This document shows positions 1 to 7,249 of a stretch of DNA of 30,067 bases, piece by piece. Under the pieces are notes generated by a model, which made no database searches, was not told the origin of the DNA, and saw nothing but the letters and a program-made list of their open reading frames with translations. Made by a program: the position numbers and the translations under genes. The stretch spans positions 1-30,067 of the IMG/VR virus record IMGVR_UViG_3300007539_000125; one strand, 5' to 3'. Origin of the DNA: a virus. The number at the start of each line of letters is the position of its first letter. Position 1 is the stretch's first letter.

Positions 1-123
1 AATCTGATCCCTGGTAGCTGGATCAATCATGCAATGAAATTGGACTCGTTTGACTCCTTTGCGGTTCGGAGGTCTGCCTGTTTGGTTTGGGCGTTTTCCA
101 CCCCATTGTTTTTTATCGGTCAT
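1..123 (-). CDS. Small basic protein, N-terminal part only
   Basis: This minus-strand frame opens with an ATG at 123 and is still open at the left edge, so only the first 41 residues are seen. The visible part begins MTDKKQWGGKRPNQTGRPP and is rich in Lys, Arg, Gly and Pro. Similar Gly-Lys-Arg-Pro-Gly-Arg-Pro openings are common on small phage proteins that continue into a ribbon-helix-helix or other DNA-binding domain, but that part lies outside the window. The start shares one base with the stop of the upstream gene (TAATG), which implies translational coupling. Function unknown; a DNA-binding role is a weak inference. Confidence 0.6.
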   Translation of the reverse strand, partial: MTDKKQWGGKRPNQTGRPPNRKGVKRVQFHCMIDPATRDQI

Positions 124-377
124 TAATTTATCTCCTCCTCTTTGGATACTCGCTGGAGATAGGAGACAATTGTCGTGACAATACTGGAATGCTCTTCAGG
201 CATCCGTTCTGCCAACTCTTTCACATTGCCCATGAAAGATTCATCGGCTCGGCTCATAAGCATATTGAAGAATAAACCTTCGACATCATTCTTTGGAGCG
301 GCCTTGGTTGCAAATACAACCTCCGAGTCAATATCGGCGATTGTTTTGATGAAACTATGTATTGGGTTATCGGTCAT
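123..377 (-). CDS. Hypothetical protein, 84 aa
   Basis: A complete minus-strand frame of 84 residues without a family I recognise. It looks like a soluble, mostly helical protein with an acidic C-terminus (ends EEEIN). It has no signal peptide, membrane segment or cysteine motif. The start overlaps the end of the upstream gene by four bases (ATGA) and its stop overlaps the start of the next, so it is the middle gene of a tightly coupled minus-strand operon that probably starts at the promoter-like repeat at 611-673. Confidence 0.65.
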   Translation of the reverse strand: MTDNPIHSFIKTIADIDSEVVFATKAAPKNDVEGLFFNMLMSRADESFMGNVKELAERMPEEHSSIVTTIVSYLQRVSKEEEIN

Positions 378-601
378 AGTAAAGGTTTCCTTTTAGGCAT
401 TCTAGCAATTACATTTGAAATGAGCCTGTCGAGTTTAGCTTGAGTAGCGTTTAAAGATTCTAGCGCTTCAGCTTTTTCCGAATCGGATTTAGCATTATCA
501 TAAATATCGGAATAATAATCTCGAAGCTCAATATAATACTTTCTGCGTCTTCGAGTATTAACCGAAGGGTTAGTTGATCTCTTTAAAGTCGGTCTGTTCA
601 T
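374..601 (-). CDS. Small basic hypothetical protein, 75 aa
   Basis: A 75-residue minus-strand gene whose N-terminus is strongly basic (Arg-rich run around residues 17-21). The centre is charged and predicted helical (residues about 25-62, many Lys/Glu/Asp/Ala), and the tail is basic (MPKRKPLL). This pattern suits a nucleic-acid-binding or coiled-coil protein, but no family was recognised. It is first in the three- or four-gene operon reading towards position 1. The 63-bp repeat that probably carries its promoter lies ten bases upstream of the start. Confidence 0.65.
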   Translation of the reverse strand: MNRPTLKRSTNPSVNTRRRRKYYIELRDYYSDIYDNAKSDSEKAEALESLNATQAKLDRLISNVIARMPKRKPLL

Positions 602-610
602 GCTTTTAAA

Positions 611-673
611 TCTAGCTTATCTTTACATAAAAGCAAGATATATTTTACATTTATTTTTAATAATGTTGTAAGT
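611..673 (-). promoter_or_regulatory. 63-bp repeat copy A, probable promoter for the 601-to-1 operon
   Basis: This element matches the one at 990-1052 at 60 of 63 bases, and both lie ten bases or fewer upstream of a minus-strand start codon. Read on the minus strand it contains TTACAA, then TAAAAT after 18 bases with TG directly before it, a fair extended sigma-70-type promoter. A downstream imperfect palindrome (GCTTTTATGTAAAGATAAGC) could be an operator. The repetition is directly visible; the promoter role is inference. Confidence 0.55.
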
Positions 674-696
674 CGTTACTCATGTGGTTGGTCTCC

Positions 697-981
697 TTAG
701 TTAAGTTCAAGTAAGTTGTTGATTTCGTTCTCAAATTTAAATGCAATGGCATAGACGGCATCAGTTTCAAGAATACCTTCCTTAGTGGTAACCTTTGGTG
801 GTCTACCAGTAACAATATCCTCAGTTGATCTCAACTGGTGGCAGATTTCTTTTATCGTATAATCTAAGTCTTCATGTTCAAGCCATTGTTTGACTGATGC
901 GTAGATTGCTTTGTGGCGAAGATTATTGTCCTCGTCATTAGGTAATTGGAATTGTTGGTAAATATTTAATTTGTTGTTCAT
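697..981 (-). CDS. Hypothetical protein, 94 aa
   Basis: A complete minus-strand frame with no family recognised. It appears soluble and helical, with a Gly-Arg-Pro-Pro-Lys stretch in the middle (about residues 59-63) and an acidic, Leu/Asn-rich C-terminus. It stands apart from the genes on both sides. The second copy of the 63-bp element lies immediately upstream and the first copy starts about 25 bases beyond its stop, so it probably forms its own short transcript under the same control as the operon beyond it. Confidence 0.65.
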   Translation of the reverse strand: MNNKLNIYQQFQLPNDEDNNLRHKAIYASVKQWLEHEDLDYTIKEICHQLRSTEDIVTGRPPKVTTKEGILETDAVYAIAFKFENEINNLLELN

Positions 982-989
982 ACCCTCAA

Positions 990-1052
990 TCTAGCTTATC
1001 TATACATAAAAGCAAGATATATTTTACATTTATTTTCAATAATATTGTAAGT
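990..1052 (-). promoter_or_regulatory. 63-bp repeat copy B, probable promoter for the gene at 697-981
   Basis: Second copy of the element at 611-673, differing at three positions. The candidate -35 (TTACAA), 18-base spacer and TG-TAAAAT are retained, as is the downstream imperfect palindrome. One difference falls in the palindrome centre (TATAGA for TAAAGA). It ends eight bases before the start codon at 981. Confidence 0.55.
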
Positions 1053-1086
1053 GGCTAATAATTAACGAGTTAAGAAACGAAAAAAA

Positions 1087-1620
1087 TTACGATTCCACAT
1101 CAGTAATCTCAGCTTCAACCACTTTTTCATCTTTCAGATTAGCCAGCTCGGCTCGGATCTCATCGAGGGATAAAGATTTCTTTACCTCTATAGTCTGAGT
1201 AGGTTCACCTTCATACTGGCGATGCTTGTCGATTAGGATGCCTGTGGCGATTGGTAGGACTCCGTTTGGTATCTCATCATTGTCCAGCTTCTCGATCATC
1301 TTCTCGACTGCAAGCTGTGAAGCATGGCCGATCAATCCTCTCATTACTTTCTTCGATGCTTCGATCACCTCTTTCTCTCGAGACCGAACCACAGCGATAG
1401 TGTTGTGGGATACCTTCAGTTCCTTCTTGATCCGACTGACTGGTATTCCATCTGTTAGCATTTGAACCAGCTTGGCATAGTCTCCTGGTCTCTTATCGAA
1501 TAAACCTTGAGCGGTGTAGACCGAGGGACAAGTCTCCTCGACTGTCAGGTTAGCCGGAAGGTTATCAGCTTCAATCGTTATCCTCTTTTTTTCGGTAGGC
1601 ATTTCTATCGGTGCAAGCAT
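1087..1620 (-). CDS. HTH protein, possible terminase small subunit
   Basis: A 177-residue minus-strand gene. Residues about 47-82 form a credible helix-turn-helix (a helix around GDYAKLVQMLTDG, then VSRIKKELKVSHNTIAVVRS). The central part is helical and the C-terminus is acidic (residues 150-177). An N-terminal HTH, a helical oligomerisation part and an acidic tail fit a terminase small subunit, which recognises the packaging site and loads the large subunit. The large subunit starts 258 bases away but on the opposite strand, which is unusual. It could instead be a transcription regulator of the divergent region. A TTGACT-like -35 lies at 1653-1648 on this strand. No clear ribosome binding site is seen. 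Confidence 0.6.
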   Translation of the reverse strand: MLAPIEMPTEKKRITIEADNLPANLTVEETCPSVYTAQGLFDKRPGDYAKLVQMLTDGIPVSRIKKELKVSHNTIAVVRSREKEVIEASKKVMRGLIGHASQLAVEKMIEKLDNDEIPNGVLPIATGILIDKHRQYEGEPTQTIEVKKSLSLDEIRAELANLKDEKVVEAEITDVES

Positions 1621-1878
1621 TTAAACATTTAAACTAAATAAGTATTCAGTCAAGGAGAATTAGACATAATCATTATTGTGCGGTAAAAATTATATAAAAA
1701 ACAATGTAAAAATATAACATATCAATATTTTTATGCGATTTATGTCACAGACAGGGGGGGAGGGGGGTCGGATTTGGCGGCCCGCCGGTCACCGAGACCG
1801 ATTGTAGCCCATGAAAAAATTTCCACAAATTGCCCCGCCAAGTGTACCACTCGCCAATCCATCTGTTAAAATGGGACT
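1621..1878. promoter_or_regulatory. Divergent control region between minus-strand and late plus-strand genes
   Basis: A 258-bp region without a gene. Its left half is AT-rich and includes ATGTAAAAATAT at 1704-1715, close to the -10 of the 63-bp repeats. Then comes a sharp change to a G tract at 1754-1767 (seven G, one A, six G). Short GC-rich hairpins follow (GGCG/CGCC at 1776-1786 and CGGTC/GACCG at 1786-1800). TGTTAAAAT at 1864-1872 resembles an extended -10 but sits almost on the terminase start, so it would give a nearly leaderless message. It may hold promoters for both directions and possibly the packaging site. Confidence 0.45.
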
Positions 1879-3480
1879 ATGCCGCTCACCTGGACACCGC
1901 ACCCCGCCTTACCGCCTCTGACAAAATCGGAGATGCTGTCCATGACCCCCGAAGCAATCCTCGCATATTGGGAGAAAAGGGAACAGGCGATTAAGGATGA
2001 GAAGGATGATCCTTATCGGCACGGCTTTGAACTGGATATATGGAAGAGGGCGGATGAGCAGTTAAGGACGCACTCAGAAATATTGATTATGGGAGGCAAC
2101 CGGAGTTCCAAGAGTCATTTTTGCGCTCGAAGGGTAGTTCAATCCCTCGTTGAAAACCCTGGTACGATTATATGGTGTCTTACAGAGACATCAGCTAACA
2201 GCATTCAATTTCAGCAGAAATTAATCTTCGATGCTCTTCCAAAAGAGTTAAAAGGGTTAGGCAGAGGTAAGGTCGGATATCTCGTTTTTTCGTTAAAAAA
2301 TGGATTTACCGCATCTAAGTTCACTCTGCCCAATGAAAGTCAGTGTATTTTCCGTAACTGGTCCCAAGACATCAGTACAATCGAAGGGGGAGAAATCGGC
2401 TCACCGCAAGATCCAGTCAACGGAACCCATAATATCGGCTATTGGGCAGATGAGCTTGTGCCGATGTCATGGGTAAATACCCTTCGATTTCGGACCGTAA
2501 CCCGCAATTCCAAAGGAATTATCAGCTTCACCGCCGTTGACGGATGGAACTCTGTCGTAAAGTCCATGCTCACGGGAGCCCGCACCATAGAATCAACGAA
2601 GGCGGACCTATTGGACGGGGAGGAAGTCCCCCTCGTTCAGCAACCCATCCGCAAAGCGTCTTCAGTGGTTTATTTCCATACAGCGGCGAATCCCTTTGGC
2701 GGTTGGGCGGCAATGAAGAACCAGTTGGAGGGAGAGAAGCGGGAAACAATTCTATGTCGGGCATATGGAGTGCCTGTGAGGCAGTCTAGGGCAATCTTTC
2801 CCAATCTGACGGATAAAAACTTCGTTACCTCGGACAAACTGCCTGATTTTTCGGATGCCAATTGGGTATTATCGATTGATCCGGCGGGAGCAAAGCCCTG
2901 GACAATCGTATTATTTGCAATCGATCCACATGGAGTCGCATGGGCGGTAAAGGAATTTCCTGACTTCGACACCTGGGGAGGATGGATTGATCTGACTAAG
3001 GACAAATTATCCGCCGGCGAGGCTGCCCAACCGAACGGGTACGGCCTCAAGGATTATGCCGAGGAAATAAGACGGATGGAGAAGATATGCGGGGATAGTG
3101 AGGTCATCCGCATAATCGACCCGAGGTTAGGGGCGGCGAGCTATCAGAAAGCGGAGGGTAGTTCTAACATAATAGATGATTTATCGGATGAAGATATTAT
3201 TGTTCAGCCCGCCGAAGCACTCGACATCGAGACGGGTCTTCAGGCAATAAACAATTTACTCGCATGGGACAGGGAAAGAGAGATGGATTTGGATAATAAG
3301 CCTAAATTGATGTTCAGCGATGAGTGCCAAAATCTCATAAGTTGTATGCAAGCATATCAGCCTGGAGATTTGAAGAATCCGAGTAAGGACTTCGTTGATT
3401 TGGCCAGGTACTTTGCGGTGGGCAATTTCGAGTATTTTGATCAGGAGGAATTAATTTCAACGGGTGGAGGATCGTATTGA
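1879..3480 (+). CDS. terL: Terminase large subunit
   Basis: The DNA-packaging motor ATPase and nuclease that docks on the portal, pumps DNA into the prohead and cuts the concatemer. The 533 residues have the usual two-part layout. The ATPase domain shows a deviant Walker A (GGNRSSKS, residues 72-79) and a Walker B ending in Asp191-Glu192 (YWADE). The RNase H-like nuclease domain shows acidic residues at Asp334 (LSIDPAG), Asp414 (IIDPRLG) and Asp504/Asp507 (DFVDLA). Length and motif spacing are typical. The start is the first ATG of the frame and has only a weak ribosome binding site. The stop overlaps the next start (TGATG). The portal gene two genes on supports the call. Confidence 0.93.
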   Translation: MPLTWTPHPALPPLTKSEMLSMTPEAILAYWEKREQAIKDEKDDPYRHGFELDIWKRADEQLRTHSEILIMGGNRSSKSHFCARRVVQSLVENPGTIIWCLTETSANSIQFQQKLIFDALPKELKGLGRGKVGYLVFSLKNGFTASKFTLPNESQCIFRNWSQDISTIEGGEIGSPQDPVNGTHNIGYWADELVPMSWVNTLRFRTVTRNSKGIISFTAVDGWNSVVKSMLTGARTIESTKADLLDGEEVPLVQQPIRKASSVVYFHTAANPFGGWAAMKNQLEGEKRETILCRAYGVPVRQSRAIFPNLTDKNFVTSDKLPDFSDANWVLSIDPAGAKPWTIVLFAIDPHGVAWAVKEFPDFDTWGGWIDLTKDKLSAGEAAQPNGYGLKDYAEEIRRMEKICGDSEVIRIIDPRLGAASYQKAEGSSNIIDDLSDEDIIVQPAEALDIETGLQAINNLLAWDREREMDLDNKPKLMFSDECQNLISCMQAYQPGDLKNPSKDFVDLARYFAVGNFEYFDQEELISTGGGSY

Positions 3481-3821
3481 TGGCAACAACTAGAAAATGG
3501 AGCGAGGAACAGCGTGAGGAAGTGGTTGAGCTTAGAAAGAGCGGGGTAAGCTGGGCGAAGATCAGTAAGCAGACGGGCATCCCGAAGGGGACTTGCATTG
3601 GATTTTGGAAGGAGTCCGCCAAGGATGATGACTTACCGGCTAAATCGGAGACAGTTATGGCGAGGGTGCTTAAACTGGTCCCCAATCCTCGTTTAATGCT
3701 GATATATTTTGATGATCAGGAGGGCATCGCTCGATGCGTTAAGCGGCCACAGGACAACCGCCCACCGAAGAGTCAGGTTTTAGTTAAAAAGGTCGAGGAT
3801 GATCTGTATCGAATCGTATGA
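3480..3821 (+). CDS. Small HTH protein
   Basis: A 113-residue protein with an N-terminal homeodomain-like helix-turn-helix (residues about 6-40: SEEQREEVVELRKSGVSW, then the recognition helix region AKISKQTGIPKGT). The rest is basic and without a recognised fold. I chose ATG 3480, which overlaps the terminase stop by one base, over the TTG one codon earlier. Its place between terminase and portal suggests a part in packaging-site recognition or late-gene control. It is an alternative candidate for the small terminase subunit, although that protein is usually longer and precedes the large subunit. Confidence 0.7.
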   Translation: MATTRKWSEEQREEVVELRKSGVSWAKISKQTGIPKGTCIGFWKESAKDDDLPAKSETVMARVLKLVPNPRLMLIYFDDQEGIARCVKRPQDNRPPKSQVLVKKVEDDLYRIV

Positions 3822-4032
3822 GCAGACGGAAACGAGGATCGATGCCATGCTCAGAGAGATGGTGGTCGAAGAGGGCTTGGCGGCAATGGATTCGGGAAGG
3901 GACCCGAAAGCGTACACGCTCAAGGAAATTAGCGAATTTATCGGAGTGCCTATAGTTGCGGTTCACAGGGTGGAAAAAGAGGCACTGAAAAAATTAAAAA
4001 AAATAATGTTACAATGGGAAATCAATGAGTGA
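3799..4032 (+). CDS. Sigma region 4-like small DNA-binding protein
   Basis: A 77-residue protein overlapping both neighbours. Residues 39-68 (YTLKEISEFIGVPIVAVHRV, continuing into a Lys-rich helix) match the pattern of sigma-70 region 4.2: a 'YTL-EI' first helix, a short turn and a recognition helix ending in a 'V..VE..AL.KL' run. Region 4.2 binds the -35 element, but this protein has no regions 2 or 3, so it cannot be a complete sigma factor. It may be an adaptor or repressor using the same fold. The start sits in the last codons of the upstream gene, implying coupled translation. Confidence 0.65.
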   Translation: MICIESYEQTETRIDAMLREMVVEEGLAAMDSGRDPKAYTLKEISEFIGVPIVAVHRVEKEALKKLKKIMLQWEINE

Positions 4033-6115
4033 AGGAAGTGGTTTAGAAGTACAGGAGTTTGACGAAAAAGGCCCTGATGTAGATGCGATCAAGCATGAAT
4101 TTAATGATGCAAAAGCAAATCTGTCGTTTTGGATGGATAAGGCTGAAGAGGCCAGAGAGTGTCGGTTCAATGAATGGGCTGGTAAGGACGAGTCCGGCAA
4201 GAAGAATGGACCGGAGGCCTTCCCTTGGGACGGGGCAAGTGACCTCGAGCCAAACTTGGTTAACCCATTAATCGATGGGGATGTAGCCCTTCTTTCTCAG
4301 TCGCTGTCACAGGCCAACCTCGTAGCCGCTCCCGTCGAAAGTTCCGACATTGGCAGTGCAAAGATGGTAAGCGAGTTTTTGAAGTGGCGGATGAACTCAA
4401 TGACGGAACTTCCTCGGGAAGCCGCCATTGGAGCAAACTATTTACTGCAAAACGGAATCACTTTTTTCGGCACTTATTGGAAAAGGGAAACCACTCGAGT
4501 ATTTAAGGATATCAGCCTGGAGGAGATTGCACAGATGAGTCCCGAGCTGGCTATGGCAATTCAGGACCCTGAGATGAAAGAGGGAGTCGAGGAGATGCTA
4601 TTCCCGTTATTCCCTAATCTGAAGAAGCGGAGAGTCAGGAAGATGATAAATGAGCTTCGCAATAAAGGAGTTTCAAAAGTCCCGACTGAGAAGGCGGTAG
4701 TAAACAGACCGGCAATTAAGGCATATGAGTTGGGTAGGGAAATAATCATCGATTCAAATGTGATTGATTTGGAATCTGCTCGGAGCATTCATTGCATTCA
4801 TTACTACAGCCCCGAAGCACTCATGCAGAAAGTGAATGAGGGATGGGATAAGAAGTGGATCGAGGAACTGATTGAGAACTCGAAAGGATTTTATTCTGAG
4901 GAGAGTTATTCCACGGATCTTATGTCTTATGACACCGGTAACTTTTACGGCCAACAGGATTACGAGGGCATGGTTCGGGTAATTACGACATATCGTAAGG
5001 AACTGGATGAAGACGATGTGCCTATCTGCACGATTACTTGCTGGGCTGATGAGGTTGAGGGTCATGGTTTTCATAGTCCGATGGAATATGATGAAGGTCG
5101 TTATCCATTCGTTTGTATTACAAGAGAGAACTTAAATCACCGTCTACTCGATTCAAGGGGTTACCCTGAGCTTTTAAAGAGTTATCAGATTGCGGCCAAA
5201 ACCGAGATGGATGCGAGGCGTGATAGGGCATCTATGAGTACTTTACCGCCAGTTGAGCATTTGGCGGGGAGAAAGCCTGAAAGATTAGGACCAGGTGCAA
5301 CTTTGGCAGTCCGCCGAAGGGGGGAAGTTGGTTTTATGGAGATACCGAGGTATTCTCAAGCATCGATGGAAGTGGAGATGCAAATCCGCCAACTCGCCAA
5401 CAAGATCACCGGCAGAGCAACCTCCGCCGAGGATGCAGTTGAAGCAAACAGTATTCGCCAGCACTTGGTTAACCAGTGGTTAAATGGATTCAAACAGATT
5501 TTAAATCGGGTATGGTGCTTGGACCGAACATATGGCGGTCCGCAAATTTGGTTCAGAGTCACCAATAATGAACAGGGTGCAATGCTCATGCTCGATGAAA
5601 CTGCCGAGGTTTATGATTTTAATATCACTTGGAACTCGATGAACCAGGACGAGGAGAAGGTTCTTCAGAAATTAGATACAGTGGGTAAATTAATGGCTCA
5701 GTATGATCGCCAAGGGGTTGGCAGATATGATGTATATCTCCGAAAAGTCCTTGAGGCTATCGATCCTAATCTTGCCGGCCAACTGATCGCCCCAGTTGAA
5801 GAGGCAACGGATAAAGAGATTCAGGAAACTTCAGCCGACATTGCAAAGATTGCATCGGGTCAGGTTGTTAATGTTCCTCAACAGGGAGTAAATTCTCAAC
5901 TCCGCTTACAGAAGTTACAGGAGTACCTCAGAGGGACACCCGAAGTACCGGCAACCGATGTTCAGCAGAGAATGCAAGAGGACGAGAACTTCGCAAAAAG
6001 ACTTCAGACATATGCGGGTCAATTGGAGATGATGCAAATGCAACAAAAGAACGCAATAATTGGCCAGCTAGGTACTGCTCCTGGCAATGTACCAGGTACA
6101 TCAGTGGCCGCTTAA
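4025..6115 (+). CDS. Portal protein
   Basis: The dodecameric ring at the head vertex through which DNA enters and leaves; it binds the large terminase and the connectors. At 696 residues it has the length of the longer podovirus portals. Recognition rests on the N-terminal part, including PWDGASD (residues 67-73) followed by a helical stretch with 'VESSD' as in portals of phages with SU10-like capsids, on its position two genes after the large terminase, and on a long helical C-terminus rich in Gln, Met and Leu (about 600-680), as expected for a barrel or crown extension. The start overlaps the preceding gene by eight bases. A ribosome binding site (AAGGAAAT) for the next gene follows the stop. 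Confidence 0.88.
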   Translation: MSEGSGLEVQEFDEKGPDVDAIKHEFNDAKANLSFWMDKAEEARECRFNEWAGKDESGKKNGPEAFPWDGASDLEPNLVNPLIDGDVALLSQSLSQANLVAAPVESSDIGSAKMVSEFLKWRMNSMTELPREAAIGANYLLQNGITFFGTYWKRETTRVFKDISLEEIAQMSPELAMAIQDPEMKEGVEEMLFPLFPNLKKRRVRKMINELRNKGVSKVPTEKAVVNRPAIKAYELGREIIIDSNVIDLESARSIHCIHYYSPEALMQKVNEGWDKKWIEELIENSKGFYSEESYSTDLMSYDTGNFYGQQDYEGMVRVITTYRKELDEDDVPICTITCWADEVEGHGFHSPMEYDEGRYPFVCITRENLNHRLLDSRGYPELLKSYQIAAKTEMDARRDRASMSTLPPVEHLAGRKPERLGPGATLAVRRRGEVGFMEIPRYSQASMEVEMQIRQLANKITGRATSAEDAVEANSIRQHLVNQWLNGFKQILNRVWCLDRTYGGPQIWFRVTNNEQGAMLMLDETAEVYDFNITWNSMNQDEEKVLQKLDTVGKLMAQYDRQGVGRYDVYLRKVLEAIDPNLAGQLIAPVEEATDKEIQETSADIAKIASGQVVNVPQQGVNSQLRLQKLQEYLRGTPEVPATDVQQRMQEDENFAKRLQTYAGQLEMMQMQQKNAIIGQLGTAPGNVPGTSVAA

Positions 6116-6130
6116 ACAAAAGGAAATATT

Positions 6131-6232
6131 ATGCCATACGGAAAAGGAACATACGGATCGAAGGTTGGAAGACCTTCTAAAAAAGCTAAAGCAATGGGTA
6201 GAAAGAAAAAAATGCTCAAGAAGAAAAAGTGA
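6131..6232 (+). CDS. Very small Lys-rich protein, 33 aa
   Basis: A tiny frame beginning MPYGKGTYGSKVGRP and ending in a nearly pure Lys tail. AAAGGAAA lies eight bases before the ATG, a good ribosome binding site. I recognise this opening from small basic proteins next to portal or capsid genes in marine phage genomes, where the role is not established. The Gly/Tyr/Lys-rich N-terminus and poly-Lys end suggest it binds packaged DNA or nucleic acid generally. Its stop overlaps the start of the next basic gene. Confidence 0.75.
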   Translation: MPYGKGTYGSKVGRPSKKAKAMGRKKKMLKKKK

Positions 6233-6474
6233 GTAAGCCTACCAAGGTAAATTCCCCTAGAAGAATCCGAAAGGGTGAGCCAGGATATGGGAAAAAGAAA
6301 TTTGTCGTACTTGCATCGGAAAATGGCAAGACAAGGACAATTCGTTACGGGGATGCAAACATGAAAATCCGTAAATCTAATCCTGATGCTCGTAAATCTT
6401 TTCGAGCTAGGCATAAGTGCGATCAAAAGAAATCAAAACTTACTGCCGGATACTGGAGTTGTAAAAAATGGTAG
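6229..6474 (+). CDS. Small basic protein with Cys pair, 81 aa
   Basis: An 81-residue basic protein. Residues 7-30 include the pattern NSPRRIRKGEPGYGKKKFVV and the C-terminus reads KSFRARHKCDQ, then GYWSCKKW. I recognise this arrangement from a conserved family in marine phages, with a short beta-rich core and a C-terminal Arg/Lys/Cys/Trp segment, without known function. The two cysteines (in HKCD and WSCKK) might bind a metal or form a disulfide. It overlaps both neighbours by a few bases (ATGA; and ATG 6468 before its TAG), forming one translationally coupled set of four basic proteins. Confidence 0.8.
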   Translation: MSKPTKVNSPRRIRKGEPGYGKKKFVVLASENGKTRTIRYGDANMKIRKSNPDARKSFRARHKCDQKKSKLTAGYWSCKKW

Positions 6475-6623
6475 CAAAAAAGAAAAGACCCACACCGACA
6501 AATTCTACTCTTTACTCTCGGGTAAAGTCGGAAGCTAAAAGGAAGTTTGATGTATACCCATCAGCCTATGCGAATGCCTGGTTAGTTAAGACTTACAAGA
6601 AAAGAGGCGGTAAATATAAATGA
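6468..6623 (+). CDS. DUF5872-like small basic protein, 51 aa
   Basis: This 51-residue protein has the sequence pattern YSRVKSEAKRKFDVYPSAYA followed by NAWLVKTYKKRGGKY. That is the signature I associate with the family named DUF5872, found in marine phages and some giant viruses; the number is from memory. The function is unknown. The high Lys/Arg content and short helical core fit nucleic-acid binding. It starts inside the last codons of the preceding gene and ends with an ATGA overlap into the next. Confidence 0.8.
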   Translation: MVAKKKRPTPTNSTLYSRVKSEAKRKFDVYPSAYANAWLVKTYKKRGGKYK

Positions 6624-6880
6624 GTCTAAAGGATTGGTTTAATGAGGAATGGGTGGACATTGGCCGGAAGAAAAAGGGCGGTGGACATCCAAGCTGTGGC
6701 CGAAAGAAAGCGAGTACTAAGAGAAAAGGTTACCCCAAATGCGTACCCAAAGCCAAGGCGGCTACAATGACCAAAGCACAAAAAACATCAGCGATTCGCC
6801 GAAAGAGATCCAAGGCTCAGGGAGTTGGCGGTAAACCTACAAATGTAAAAACAATCGTAAGAAAGAAAAAGAAAAAATGA
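6620..6880 (+). CDS. Small basic phage protein with Cys pair, 86 aa (DUF6321-like)
   Basis: It opens MSLKDWFNEEWVDIGRKKKG and continues with two cysteines in GGGHPSCGRK and GYPKCVPKAKA, then a basic helical part (TKAQKTSAIRRKRSKAQG) and a Lys-only end. This layout is conserved in many marine phages and in some eukaryotic large DNA viruses; I believe it corresponds to DUF6321, but the number is from memory. The two cysteines with nearby Gly, His and Pro suggest a small metal-binding or disulfide-stabilised core. A DNA-binding or DNA-condensing role is an inference from charge. Confidence 0.8.
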   Translation: MSLKDWFNEEWVDIGRKKKGGGHPSCGRKKASTKRKGYPKCVPKAKAATMTKAQKTSAIRRKRSKAQGVGGKPTNVKTIVRKKKKK

Positions 6881-7101
6881 CATTAGCAGATGCAATCGCC
6901 GGACTAGGTGAACAGACTGAATGGTTAGTCATAAAAGATTTTATTAAAGAGCAGAGAGATATGTGCCTGGTCGATTTTCAGGATTATACCCATGTCGATA
7001 ACCCGCAAAAACTCGCCCGTCTAAGTGGCGAGATAGCTGGACTTACTCGCATAATAGAAAGTTTAGAAAATGCCGAGCCTGACACCCCATCAGCAATTTA
7101 A
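6877..7101 (+). CDS. Small acidic hypothetical protein, 74 aa
   Basis: A helical, slightly acidic protein with no family recognised. Its second half (about residues 44-68, KLARLSGEIAGLTRIIESLE) has the heptad-like spacing of a short coiled coil. It differs sharply in charge from the four basic genes before it. The start overlaps the preceding stop by four bases (ATGA), and the next gene begins inside its last codons in another frame. In head-gene clusters such small helical proteins are often assembly accessories, but nothing here shows that directly. Confidence 0.7.
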   Translation: MTLADAIAGLGEQTEWLVIKDFIKEQRDMCLVDFQDYTHVDNPQKLARLSGEIAGLTRIIESLENAEPDTPSAI

Positions 7102-7249
7102 AAACGAACATCGCGCCCTGTTAAAGCGTTGGATCGATGAAAGCGATATTGAAGATATGGAAATCGCTAAAATCGCAGTAGCCGATGTCGAGGAATGGCT
7201 GGATGAGGATGTTGTAGATTTTGAATCCGACATCCAACTCGATGACTAA
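7070..7249 (+). CDS. Small acidic hypothetical protein, 59 aa
   Basis: A 59-residue frame starting at ATG 7070 inside the end of the preceding gene and ending at TAA 7247-7249, overlapping the nuclease start (ATGACTAA). The overlaps fill the space between two certain genes exactly, which supports it being translated. The C-terminal half is very acidic (EEWLDEDVVDFESD). No family was recognised. The acidic tail could shield a DNA-binding surface or serve in assembly, but this is speculation. Confidence 0.65.
   Translation: MPSLTPHQQFKNEHRALLKRWIDESDIEDMEIAKIAVADVEEWLDEDVVDFESDIQLDD

Noticed and set aside
1648-1665. AAGGAG (1652-1657) as a ribosome binding site for a plus-strand gene
   Set aside because: No start codon follows at a suitable distance, and the strand on which it lies codes nothing nearby.
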